From assembly GCA_911728435.2 (NCBI GenBank), contig OU452200.1, positions 27,109,715 through 27,173,714 of the forward strand: a DNA stretch of 64,000 bases. Direction: 5' to 3'. This document shows, piece by piece, positions 36,840-46,936 of this stretch. Position numbers and translations under genes: made by a program. Numbering within the stretch: the first letter of the stretch is position 1; each line of letters begins with the position of its first letter. The notes under the pieces are model-generated. The model made no database searches. It had not been told where the DNA came from and saw only the letters and a list, made by a program, of their open reading frames with translations. The DNA comes from Apoderus coryli. Taxonomy: Eukaryota; Arthropoda; Insecta; Coleoptera; Attelabidae.

Positions 36840-38170
36840 CAGGGTGACATAGAAAAAAGTACATTGCATAGTGCCACACAATAGAGGACACTAAAATAAG
36901 AAAAAAAGTTCCCATGAACACGGGGCCACAAGGCCTTCGGTTAAAAGATACGGAGTGTTGAATTTTAATTTTTTTTTGGGTTTTTTTGAATATCTTTAGC
37001 CAGAGACGCAAGAAATGGATAAAATGTGGTATACAGGGTTTTTTTTTTTTATCATGCTAAATTCAAATATGATCTTAGTTTTGTGATTACTGTAATTCGA
37101 AGTCACCAATATGGGTTTTCTTTTAATGTGTGTGCAGGTATAATCGACAATTGCTTAATTGGCTCATTTCGATTGCCCAATCGATTGACAGGTGTACTGT
37201 ATCGAAATTTCTTGGAGAATGATGTAAACACATTATTAGAGGATGTCCCATTTGCCATTATTGGAAGAATGTATTACATGCATGATGGGGCGTCAGCTCA
37301 CTTTTCTCGAGTGGCAAGGGAATATTTGGACAGGAGATTTGGAAATATGTGGATTGGTCGAGGGGGGCCTGTACCCTGGCCAGCTCGAAGTCCCGACCTT
37401 AATCCCCTCGATTTTTCATTTTGGGGATTTATGAAAAATGAAGTTTATGCAGTAGAAATACATAATGAAGAACAATTATGGATAAGAATTATGGAATCGG
37501 CAGATAGATTTCGTAATAACCCAAGAATATTTCAAAGATGCCGTCGATCATCAAGAAGGAAAATGGAAAAATGTATTGAAGTACAAGAGCAACAGTTTGA
37601 ACATCTTCTAAAAACTTAATGTTTTGTTTTAATTAATCATATTTTTTCCTCATACCATTAAAATGTAATTGTTGAACTATTATCATTGTTTTTGCAAAGG
37701 TTACTTTGGCGCTTTTTGAATAATTGGCGTGCATTGTCGGCTTTTAGATGCATTTGTACTGGAACCATTGCTTCTAGCGACTTGGACAAAGTATACCTCT
37801 CTTAAGTATAAAAAAAGGGATACAAAATTTTTTCAGTCGAAAATGACATACAGTGTATAGCAAAAAAGTTACGACCGATTCAATAGGGATGGAACCTTGT
37901 ATGTAGCGCCCTCTATCAGTATCAGTAATCACAAAACTCAGATCATATTTGAATTTGGCATGATAAAAAACCCTTGTATACCACATTTTATCCATTTCTT
38001 GCGTCTCTGGCTAAAGATATCAAAAAAACCCAAAAAAAATATTAAAATTCAACACCCCGTAACTTTTAACTGAAGGCCTTGCGGACCCGTGTTCATGGGA
38101 ACTTTTTTTCTTATTTTAGTGTCCTCTATTGCGTGGCACTATGCAATGTACTTTTTTCTATGTCACCCGG
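36840..38170 (+). mobile_element. internally deleted mariner-like element
   Basis: Bounded by TA (36838-36839, 38171-38172). Left end CAGGGTGACATAGAAAAAAG and right end CTTTTTTCTATGTCACCCGG. Inverted arms of about 250 bp share AGTGCCACNCAATAGAGG, TTCCCATGAACACGG and GCCAGAGACGCAAGAAATGG. Length 1331 bp. It keeps the C-terminal half of the transposase. Confidence 0.88.
37134..37619 (+). pseudogene. mariner transposase, C-terminal half
   Basis: The frame is open from about CAGIIDNCLIGSFRLPNRLT through VLYRNFLENDVNTLLEDVPF, MYYMHDGASAHFSRVAREYL, WIGRGGPVPWPARSPDLNPL, DFSFWGFMKNEVYAV, to FEHLLKT and a stop. The second and third Asp (MHDG, and PLDF) are spaced by 41 residues. N-terminal DNA-binding domains and the first Asp block are deleted. 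The ORF runs upstream into TIR sequence, which is not coding. Confidence 0.85.
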
Positions 38171-39063
38171 TATGTTGTGCATCTTGTGGGTTTGTTAAGG
38201 AAAATGTGCTGGCATAATATGTTTGTAGTGAAATTTTCAGAAAATGTCCGGCAGCAGAGTAATTTGTGGAATAACAAGGTATTAACTGAAAGGTATCAAT
38301 ATCACAGCATAATAATAAGTACAGCATCCCGAGTCCCCGTTGGCACTTAGAACTAAATAATTTCAAACTGTGACGTATGACGCCGCCATTTTGGGTTAAA
38401 AGGCAGGTCCTGACTAAAAATAATTATAGTTTTCGGTTTCTAACCACAGTACTGTATTTTTATTTTTGTAAAAATATTTAAGTACATGATAATATCGTTG
38501 TCAATCTCAGAAATATTTGTCGTGTGTCATAGTGATTGAAAACAGCCTTGAGTGGTGTTATCAGTTAAATGTTGACATGATTGTGTGATTTTGAATAATA
38601 ATAATACACACTTTATTAGTAAAAACAGACATTTTTACAAAAGTTGAAGCAGTGCTTCCTAACTTAACCTAAATTTAACTTATGTTTTACCTTAAACCTA
38701 TCTGAAAATTGGTTTACATCGCTGGCCAAATTAAGTAGGTAGCTATGTTTACAAATTAATTTGCTCTATTACGTATCAGGCAGCACCGTATAGGAAAATG
38801 ACCGCTCAAAGGTTGATGTTAAAGTGTAGCGGTGGCGTAATGACACTTTTATGAGGAATATTCCACCTTTTTCCATCTGATGATTTTATTAATCAAAATT
38901 AGTGAACGAAAATCCGACGTTGTTTCATTCTTATCCGCCCGATTTCCTTAATCTTAGCGCTAGCCTCTTTCACCCCTATGAATTCCACATACAAGCCGTG
39001 TGCATGAATTCTGTATCAACTGAATCCTGTTCTCATCAATTTTTGTTAAACAAGAACTATATA

Positions 39064-41150
39064 CAGGGTGGTCCAACGAAAAGTTTGCACCTAGCTTTTC
39101 TCTTTTTTTTGTAGTCGAATGCGAAAATGCTCGGACACGTCGATTTTGCTTTTGAGGGGGACACATTTTAAACATATTTTTCGATCTGCGCCTTTAACCC
39201 CCTAGCGGGGGTGAGTAACAACCCTAAAATTTTAAATGGAAAGAGGGGTCTAATGACATATCATTTGAAAGGACACAAAATTGTCTTTCTAATGATACCC
39301 TATTTGTCGAATTTTACTAAAACAGTTAATACGAAAACGACTTTAAAGACATTAAGCCGATAATTTTGGTATTAATGAGAAATACAAATAAGTTTTAATT
39401 ATTGCGAGTGAAAACACCTGCAATCGTTAGTACATTCCAATGTTTGTTAGTTTTAACATTGCTTTGTAAAAAAAGTAAACAAGCTGTTAAATTGATTTAT
39501 TAAAACGTTACATTAACAAATGTTGAAAATGTGACCCATTTGATTCCATACAATAATACAGATTTTGTTCAAATCTATTTCTAACATTTTGTAGCATATC
39601 AGGTGTTATGTTTCTGCACTCTTCTGTAATGCGTTGGCGAAGATCTTCTATGGACTCGGGCTTCGTGGCAAAACATTTATTTTTTAAGTGCCCCCAAAGA
39701 AAAAAGTCTAAAGGCGATAAATCCGGTGACCTGGCAGGCCATTCAATTGGGCCCCTCCTTCCAATCCACCGTCCAGGGAACCGGTCATCTAAGAACTGTC
39801 TTACAGGAGCCACATAGTGCGGAGGTGCTCCATCTTGCTGGAAATAAAGCCGATCAGCAGTATGATTTTGGTCATCTTCTATTATTTGTGTTATTAAAGG
39901 ATCAATTGTGTCTTCAAGCATGTTTAGGTACACTTCACCAGTTAAATTTCCAGGAATAAAAAGTGGTCCTATAATATGATTTCCTAATATGCCACACCAG
40001 ACGTTTATTTTTTGAGGATACTGGGTATGAACCTCACGGAATAAATGTGGGTTACTGTCATCCCAGTAACGGCAATTGTGCCTATTTACAGCTCCATTCA
40101 AATAAAATGTGCATTCGTCGGAAAAACAAATGTTAAATAATAATTGCGGATCTTCAATTAAACGCTGGCTCATTGCTTCACAAAATTGCAGCCTTCTATC
40201 AGGATCATCCTCATTTAGTTCCTGTACTAATTTGATTTTGTACGGATGAAATTTGTACGCTTTTAAAATTCGTATTATGGACGAACGGGAGACACCTGAG
40301 GCTTCAGCTAGTTGACGGGTACTTTGACTATGATCCATTTCAACATGCCCTAAAACAGTGACTTCCACAGCTTCATTTCTGATCGGTTTCTGCGGCTGGT
40401 GTTTTACATTACAGACAGATCCGGTATCTACAAACTTTTTAACTAACTTGCCAACGTACACATCATTCACATTTTTATCGGGATGTCTCTCATTAAATAA
40501 GCGAGCCGTAAGTCTAGCACTACTATTATTTTGAAAATAAAGTTTAACAATTTCAACTCGTTCTAGAATGGAATAAATCATTTTGTACGGTAAAAGTAAA
40601 ATAACTTGAGAAGCAACCAAACTGAATCAATGAAAAGACTAAAATAAACGGTGTAAATTCTTTTCCTACACGTATCTGCAGTTTTTATTTCAACAAAAAA
40701 CGCAAACGATTAGTGAGGAATTTAGTTCTGATAAATAAGATAGTGTTTTTGAAATCCCGTTTTTCTTCAAAGTAAATAATTTAGAAATGATTGTAGTTGT
40801 TTTCAGTCGTAATAATTAAAACTTATTTGTATTTCTCATTAATACCAAAATTATCGGCTTAATGTCTTTAAAGTCGTTTTCGTATTAACTGTTTTAATAA
40901 AATTCGACAAATAGGGTATCATTAGAAAGACAATTTTGTGTCCTTTCAAATGATATGTCATTAGACCCCTCTTTCCATTTAAAATTTTAGGGTTGTTACT
41001 CACCCCCGCTAGGGGGTTAAAGGCGCAGATCGAAAAATATGTTTAAAATGTGTCCCCCTCAAAAGCAAAATCGACGTGTCCGAGCATTTTCGCATTCGAC
41101 TACAAAAAAAAGAGAAAAGCTAGGTGCAAACTTTTCGTTGGACCACCCTG
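39064..41150 (-). mobile_element. near-intact mariner-like element with 340-bp TIRs
   Basis: Flanked by TA (39062-39063, 41151-41152). TIRs 39064-39403 and 40811-41150 begin CAGGGTGGTCCAACGAAAAG. By eye they differ at only about one position over 340 bp. They enclose a single uninterrupted transposase gene. Near-identical TIRs plus an open frame indicate recent transposition. The element is 2087 bp. Confidence 0.95.
39508..40620 (-). CDS. mariner/IS630-superfamily transposase (DUF4817-type, D-D-D)
   Basis: An uninterrupted frame of 370 codons. The likely true start is Met14 (MIYSILERVEIVKLYF), because homology to the HTH begins there. Residues 14-70 form the DUF4817-type HTH (ARLFNERHPDKNVNDVYVGK, GSVCNVK). 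Residues about 80-125 form the second HTH (STRQLAEASGVSRSSIIRIL, FHPYKI). The catalytic core has D168 (CFSDECTFYLNG), D263 (YFQQDGAPPHY) and D305 (RSPDLSPLDFFLWG), with spacings of 94 and 41. The C-terminus is HFQHLLM. It would cut and paste the element at TA sites. It is intact and flanked by matching TIRs, so possibly active. It is the likely trans-activator of related deleted copies only if their TIR tips match, which they mostly do not. Confidence 0.93.
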   Translation of the reverse strand: MVASQVILLLPYKMIYSILERVEIVKLYFQNNSSARLTARLFNERHPDKNVNDVYVGKLVKKFVDTGSVCNVKHQPQKPIRNEAVEVTVLGHVEMDHSQSTRQLAEASGVSRSSIIRILKAYKFHPYKIKLVQELNEDDPDRRLQFCEAMSQRLIEDPQLLFNICFSDECTFYLNGAVNRHNCRYWDDSNPHLFREVHTQYPQKINVWCGILGNHIIGPLFIPGNLTGEVYLNMLEDTIDPLITQIIEDDQNHTADRLYFQQDGAPPHYVAPVRQFLDDRFPGRWIGRRGPIEWPARSPDLSPLDFFLWGHLKNKCFATKPESIEDLRQRITEECRNITPDMLQNVRNRFEQNLYYCMESNGSHFQHLLM

Positions 41151-41587
41151 TATAACATCGCATAAATATATTTTTCTTTGCCAGTATATTGCCGTATAAT
41201 GCTTGTAAATTAGTAAAAGCCCTCCTTATGCAAAGGCACATATGCTTCGTAAACCTCAGTTCGGTATCCAGTACGATCCCCAGGTTTTTTTCAGACTCAG
41301 TGCTCTTTAAAGCAACATTATCAATCACCACAGTTAAGTCCTTATAGCGCTCTTTATGGCTTTTATTACCAAACAGCAAAAGTTCCGACTTCGTTGGATT
41401 TATTTCTAGCCAATGGGATTGAGATGCTTTCACAATTTCTTAAATGTCATGATTGATCCTGTCAACACTTTCGTCGACCGCATTTGGTGCAAATGATAAA
41501 TAGCATTTCTCTGGTGTGAAAAGTAATTATATGCTTGTAAATTTATTTTCGATTTTCTTTTACTCTTTATTATTCAAAGAATTCAAG

Positions 41588-41918
41588 AATTTACATAATA
41601 TTTTAAAAATTTAAACTGAAATTATTAAATTGTAAAATCATTAAAATAATTCAAATTGCTCATCATTCGAGTTTTATTTTTCTTTTTGTAAATCATTCTT
41701 TCGTAGAAATGAAAAGGACCAAAACGTTATACGAATTAAGTTACTGCCTTTAGGGTGTGGCAGTGGCATTTCTAAAAGCAGTAAGAAACTTAATTCGTAT
41801 AACGTTTTGTTTCGTTTCTACCGCATTATATGATTTAAAAAAAGAAAAATAAAACTCGATTGATGAGTAATTTGAATTATTTTACAATTTAATAATTTCA
41901 GTTTAAAATATGTAAATT
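41588..41918. repeat. fold-back repeat, ~150-bp arms
   Basis: The left arm 41588-41752 and right arm 41778-41918 are inverted copies (AAACTGAAATTATTAAATTG, GAGTTTTATTTTTCTTTTT, AAAACGTTATACGAATTAAG). They surround a short loop GGTGTGGCAGTGGCATT. A hammerhead-like repeat starts about 100 bp to its right. No ORF. Confidence 0.85.
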
Positions 41919-42014
41919 TATTTAACGGAAAACATAAAAAAAAATTACGTAATGAAATTAATACATTTCTCATAATATAAACATAACTTTTATAATGATA
42001 AATAGCTTTTCGTA

Positions 42015-42130
42015 AATTGAATAACCACTGATGATGGAGCGTGATGCTCCGAAACATGTATGGTTGAGGAATAACTTGTAGAGGGATCGATAAAATTTGT
42101 TTCGTGGAGGAGGACTTTTATTTCGCTAAT
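42015..42130 (+). repeat. hammerhead-like repeat family 2, copy 1
   Basis: Shared with 43840-43945: AACCACTGAT, CGAAACATGTAT, GGTTGA, a GA-rich segment, AAATTTATTTCGTGGAGA-like sequence and ACTTTTATTTC. The common order and spacing show a dispersed family. Such a layout is compatible with the terminal repeat of a Penelope-like element, but no RT is adjacent. Confidence 0.65.
42023..42065 (+). ncRNA. hammerhead-like ribozyme core, family 2
   Basis: Order: AACCA, CTGATGA (42028-42034), T, GGAGC-GTGAT-GCTCC, GAAAC, AT, GTA, TGGTT. Stem I is AACCA/TGGTT and stem II is a perfect 5-bp hairpin. Stem III reduces to A-U and C-G with a 2-nt loop, and GTA is an acceptable NUH cleavage triplet. One extra T between CTGATGA and stem II departs from the consensus, and stem I is only 5 bp, so activity is uncertain. 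A decayed second copy of the surrounding repeat lies at 43840-43945. Confidence 0.5.
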
Positions 42131-43143
42131 ATATCATCTAATCCACTTTATCATGGACTACTTCTAAATTAAAAAAATAATAAAATATATGATAAAACTA
42201 TTCTTAACTTATTGAAATTATTAGGAACAATTTATTACTAAACAGCTGAATTTGAATATTTGTTGTTGAACCTACGACCAAAATTGACTAAAACTATGAC
42301 ATCTAAATCGTATTACCACCAATTTCTTTATATAGTTCATTAAAAACTGCATACAAAGCAAGTAATATGTTGTGAGATTCTATTTGTTTTGACAACAGCA
42401 TCTAGTTTTGTTTTTTTGCTTTTAAGACATCTAAAAAACAAATTCGTTACCATAAAACTCTAAAATTTATGTACCTATCGATCTGTGTTCTTGGTCGGGT
42501 AATCTGACCTGATTCCATAATATACAAGTGCGATAGTAAACCACATTAGACAAAACTTTTGAAGTTAAATCAATATTGCCCAGTTTTAAAATTTGTCTCA
42601 TTGAGAGAATAGAACAATGGAAACCAAAAACGGAAGTTCCAAAACAATGAAGTATTACCTATTTTAGCTGGAATAATGCCAGTGTTTGTTTAAGTATGGA
42701 AATATGAAAGTTTTTGGTGAGCCTATAGTAGGTACGGCAAAGAGTTATATCAGTAGCAAAAGATTAATATTAATCTTTGTCAGTAGTAATATAACAAGTG
42801 CACTGAAGATTATTGACAATTTTTGAAAAACTTGTACGAATGTATTCAAGTTGAGAAAAAGTACGTGTGCACGAGTTATATTTATTCAGGAGAGAATTTT
42901 TATGAATTTTCTGTTCTTAAAACTCACAATTATGTCAGTGTAAAAATTCACAATAATGCAAATACGTGACACTGAAAATCATGTGAAATCCTGTTTAACT
43001 CCAATTTTAGTCATCAAATGTTGTAAGGAACACAATGCTCCACTAGTTCTTGAGATTTCACCGGTTTTTCGTCTTGTCAAAGTTGCGACAGAATATATTT
43101 CATTAGGTACAATAACTTTCTTGAACCCCGCCAGGGAATTCGA

Positions 43144-43590
43144 GCGTGTCTAGTGTTGGCCATAGGATATAATGAAGTTGTTGTTTCTCGTCTGGCCAGC
43201 ATTTGTGAACTGTGTTTCACCGAGCATATTGCCTGCACACAGTGGATGTCGCCAAAAACATCTTATTGTCTTTCAACTCTCGGGATAAATATAGGAAATT
43301 TGGGTCACACTGCCTGCCGATCACCACTGATGAGTTGTGAATCAACGAAACGGCCCGTCTAGCGAAAGTATGGTAGTGTGAAACTAATTTCCAACAAAAC
43401 TTAAAGTCTTGTTACATTGTGTAACAAGCAATTCAATAATGAAGCCTCCCGCCAGCGAATTCGGGCGTGTCTAGTGTTGGCAATAGAATATGATGGAGTT
43501 GTTGCTTCTCGTCCGGCCATCGTTTGTGTTTCACCGGGCATATTGCCTGCTCACACTAGATGTCGCCAAAAACATCTTGTTATAATAATA
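43144..43590 (+). repeat. partial tandem repeat with 321-bp period containing a hammerhead
   Basis: GCGTGTCTAGTGTTGGC begins at 43144 and again at 43465. About 120 bp after each (through TTTCACCGNGCATATTGCCTG and GATGTCGCCAAAAACATCTT) are near-identical. The hammerhead (43305-43381) and a TAAAGTCTTGTT...AACAAGCAA tail sit between the two copies. So the locus is one full unit plus the start of a second, typical of a tandemly organised short repeat. Related sequence occurs at 49105-49510. Confidence 0.85.
43305..43381 (+). ncRNA. type I hammerhead ribozyme, family 1, copy 1
   Basis: CTGATGA (43327-43333), stem II GTTG-TGAAT-CAAC, GAAA (43347-43350), stem III CG-GCC-CG, then TC giving the cleavage triplet GTC (cut after 43359). 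Stem I has a weak inner part (TCACCA with TAGCGA, 4 of 6 pairs). After an internal loop comes a 10-bp outer helix TCACACTGCC/GGTAGTGTGA with one G-U. All catalytic-core residues are present. The short stem III is characteristic of animal retrozyme/Penelope hammerheads. Expected to self-cleave its transcript; activity is inferred. Confidence 0.8.
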
Positions 43591-43839
43591 ATATTGTTAA
43601 ACGGCAACTCGTACAATCATTTTGTAACTATTTAAATTTAACTTTTACGCCAAACCATTTGTAAAAAGAAAGGAAGAACACCATTTGGTACTTTTAATTA
43701 TGAAATTAATTTGTTTTTAGTGTTTGTGTTTTAAAAAAATGTTCTTTCACGAGGTAACATTTATATGTTGTTCTTATCTTATTGTCCTGTTACACATACT
43801 TAAGTGCACAATGCAAGCTAGCTTTTTTTAAACCCATAA

Positions 43840-43945
43840 CTGAACCACTGATATCTGGTTTCTCGAAACATGTATTGTTGGTTGATTAATGACTCCTAGA
43901 GAAATTGATTAAATTTATTTCGTGGAGATTAGACTTTTATTTCCC
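43840..43945 (+). repeat. hammerhead-like repeat family 2, copy 2 (decayed)
   Basis: Reads AACCACTGATAT, TCTCGAAACATGTATTG, TTGGTTGATT, AATTTATTTCGTGGAGATTA, ACTTTTATTTCCC. The CTGATGA core is mutated to CTGATAT and stem II is lost, so this copy should not be catalytic. It establishes the family. Confidence 0.65.
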
Positions 43946-45448
43946 AGATTCCGGCTCTATTACATTTATATTTGCTACATGAAATTTGCCCAATTGCATG
44001 AAGTACTCTAATTGTGTAAAAATATTATACTTTAATTTCGTAATATCTAAAAACATTTAAGTAGAGAATATGAAATAATTATTTAAATTTATTCTAGTGA
44101 AAACAATAAATAATTATTGTAGAATATGTAGGTAGCAATTAGGTAAAATCAGTTATATAGTTAAAATTGCTAAATTAATTAATTAGATCTAGAATTAGAG
44201 TAGAAATAAGAATGTAACATTCATGGCAGTATTTTATAATAAACTATTAAAACACTTAATATTTATTTAACACGTGAAAATTATAAACCATGTATATGTA
44301 AGTATTCAAAATAATTTTACATTGCGAATTAGCGATTTCTTACATAAGATGACAATCTTGCCATTAATTACATTACAGTGCTTTAGGGGCTCTAGGTTAT
44401 ATCCAATATAGGTTTGTGTATATCTTATGACTGATGAAATATAAATAACTTTCATATTAGTATTATTACTAAAAGAACCAAGTTGGCATTTTGTATATTT
44501 GGGTACCTAAGATAGAGTTATCAAAGTCCCGTCCATAAAACTGATGACCGCATCCCATCCATATCATTTCTATTATATTTCATTCCATTATGTTATGCTC
44601 AATGTTCATCGGCAATATACGCTATTGAACTAGTAGCCTAAAGCTATTAATATGTATGTCAATTAGGTAGACAAAGATTTTCGTTTAATTAAAATAACGC
44701 TCAAATATCTCAATTACTTCCGTGCCCATGTGCACATAAACAAGTTCCGCTAACTAGGGTAAATACATGTTACTAATTAGTTTGAAACACTGCTGAGAGA
44801 AACAGTTTTAGATTGTTAATGTTATAATATTGCGTAAACATGGGAAATAGAGCTGATGGATAGCATGTTAAATTTATTAATTTTGTACATCTTTGAACGA
44901 CTATAGAGTGCCTAATACTAGTTCTGCTTGCTTTATGATGAAGGGGTTCCAAATAAAAGTAAGCACACCAAATTTCCGATTTTTTTGTGCTTGGACCTAG
45001 TTCAGTAAAATAACCATAACTGAAAATATTATTTAAATTGTGATAACTGACATTGTGACGTTGTCAGTTATCACAAACAAACTTTATTCGAACTAACTTT
45101 ATCCTTATATTTAAGTAATTAAGAAAAAGCCACTCCTAACATTTGTTGTGTATATGACTTTTTCCTTATTCATATCACTCAAGCATGTATTCTAGATAGC
45201 TGGATTCATTTTAAACAAATAAAGTCTTTTACGATTTTCTTGTAAACCTAGCTATTTCTGATTTTTTTTTTATTTATTATCAACGATATGGTATAGTTTG
45301 CATAGGATGTCAATCCAACTTCAATTTATCTAGAAAGCGGCTGTCATTTTGACATTTTGGTCAGACAAGTAAATTCTTTTTGATTAATACAATTAGTGTT
45401 ATTTTTACGAGTTATTTTTACTATTGTCGTTTTGAGAAAGGACCGATA
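43946..45448. other. intronic stretch, no gene recognised
   Basis: AT-rich. The inverted pair TTGTGATAACTGACA / TGTCAGTTATCACAA at 45038-45076 is a short perfect palindrome. Nothing else recognised. Confidence 0.5.
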
Positions 45449-46860
45449 TGCATTTCGAAGCATCTAGAGGATATGCAGAAATGTATCGTCAACGCTTGCT
45501 GCTTATTACACTTTGTGTACACGCATTTATGAACGATTACGGGAAAGTGGTGCATTTAATATAAGGAAAAATAATAGGGGTCGCCAATGCGAAGTTAGAA
45601 CACCCAGCATTAGAAGAAGCAGTACTTAGTCGGGTCGACTAGCAACCCGAGATCAATACTTGGAAAATGGTCTTGGAATTACACATTAGACATCATCCAG
45701 TATATTCCTGCTCTTATTTCATTACCATGTACAGGTCGTCCATGCACTGCTACCAGCGGATTTTCCGATTCGTCGCCAATTCTCCACTTGGATGTTAGAG
45801 ATGCTTGAACACCATCCTGCATTTATGTGAGGGTACTATTCACAGACGAAGCTAGTTTTTCTATAGAAGCGATTACTAGTTATCACAACAACCACATATG
45901 GTCCGAGGAATACCCTAACGCTAAAATTGAAACTTGCCAGCAACGAAAATTCTCTTTAAATGTGTGGCTTGGGCTTATTGGGGATTTGTTAATTGACCCA
46001 CATTTTCTCGCACCTCGATTAAATGACGATAAATTAAACCTATATCTAAGAGAAGAGCTTCTTGTACTACTTGATAATATTAATTCTGTGGAAAGATGGC
46101 AAAACCATGTGTGTCAGTTTTTACTACTTTTGAGGAGAGCAGTTTAAAGTTTTTAACTCAATTATAAATTCATTAGTCGAAGTAATTGCTATTGTTTTTT
46201 ACCATTTTTCCGTAGAATTGGAAGAACTTTAACAGGGCGAAACATGCAGTAAGTTGGTTTGCAACTTTTTCAAATATTTTTGATATTTTATGCATATCGT
46301 TTTGAAATGCATTAGATGCTATGCAGATGCAAGATGGCAAATCCAAATATGACTGAATGTCATACAATTTGTTATGTTTATGGAAGGCAGTATAATACAT
46401 ACATGTATGCATATTTAGTTTTGGCAACTTTGAAATTAACGCATAGCACATAGTTTTAATATATCTGCATATGTAGACAATAATCGGTATAAGACATATG
46501 TGGTATTGCCAAAGTAAGTAATCGCTGATTTCGACGTATTTGTTTATGTCACTATGAAATATCACAACACAGAAATAAATGTAGCATATGTTATTTTGCC
46601 ATGTTATAGATCTCATTGTAACGAACATAAAGGTATAAAAACCTAAAAATCGCAAAATTTACACCATATATGCTTTTGCCATCTTACCACAGAATTTACG
46701 TCCGAATGACAATGTGATTTATGCATGATGGGGCCACAGCTCATTTCAGTATTGGAGAACATTACTATTTGACGAGTTATTCTGGATGGCAAGTTTTAAA
46801 ATGAAAGCAATCTAATCGTTCACGAGAGCCATAATGGAATAATAACTTTGTTTGAGAAAA
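45449..46860 (+). pseudogene. mariner transposase pseudogene interrupted by a MITE
   Basis: A decayed N-terminal part (45449-45810) contains RYAFRSI-like and FDSSPILHLDVRDA-like traces. Then VLFTDEASFSIEAITSYHNN, HIWSEEYPNAKIETCQQRKF, SLNVWLGLIGDLLIDPHFLA and YLREELLVLLDNIN are open up to 46081. After the 607-bp insertion at 46086-46692 the reading resumes with LRPNDNVIY and MHDGATAHFSIGEHYY. These are the first and second catalytic Asp blocks. The rest is lost. Several stops and the insertion make it inactive. Confidence 0.82.
46086..46692. mobile_element. MITE, 607 bp, AATT target duplication
   Basis: The tips CTGTGGAAAGATGGCAAAA and (inverted) CTGTGGTAAGATGGCAAAA match at all but one base, and AATT flanks both sides (46082-46085, 46693-46696). 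Removing the insert restores a plausible transposase reading across the junction. Internally the motif GATGGCAAA / TTTGCCAT recurs in both orientations. No transposase. The 160-codon minus frame inside it has no family signature. Confidence 0.85.
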
Positions 46861-46936
46861 ACATGCTAATTTATTATCAGTTTTGTTTTTTAGTTGTTTA
46901 TTAAGTGATATATATAACTGTGGCTAACGAATATTT

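Larger units (their letters stand above)
38588..41510 (-). mobile_element. non-LTR retrotransposon relic split by a mariner
   Basis: Minus-strand RT remains lie on both sides of the mariner at 39064-41150. Upstream part (41510-41151): LSFAPNAVDESVDRINHDI, stop, then HWLEINPTKSELLLFGN and EKNLGIVLDTELRFTKHM. Downstream part (39061 to about 38900): IDENRIQLIQNSCTRLVCG and decayed C-terminus, then 3' UTR and a (TTATTATT) tail at about 38597-38605. The mariner therefore inserted into an existing LINE copy at a TA. Confidence 0.82.

Noticed and set aside
46173..46655. 160-codon minus-strand ORF
   Set aside because: It lies wholly inside the MITE, is low-complexity and shows no family motif.
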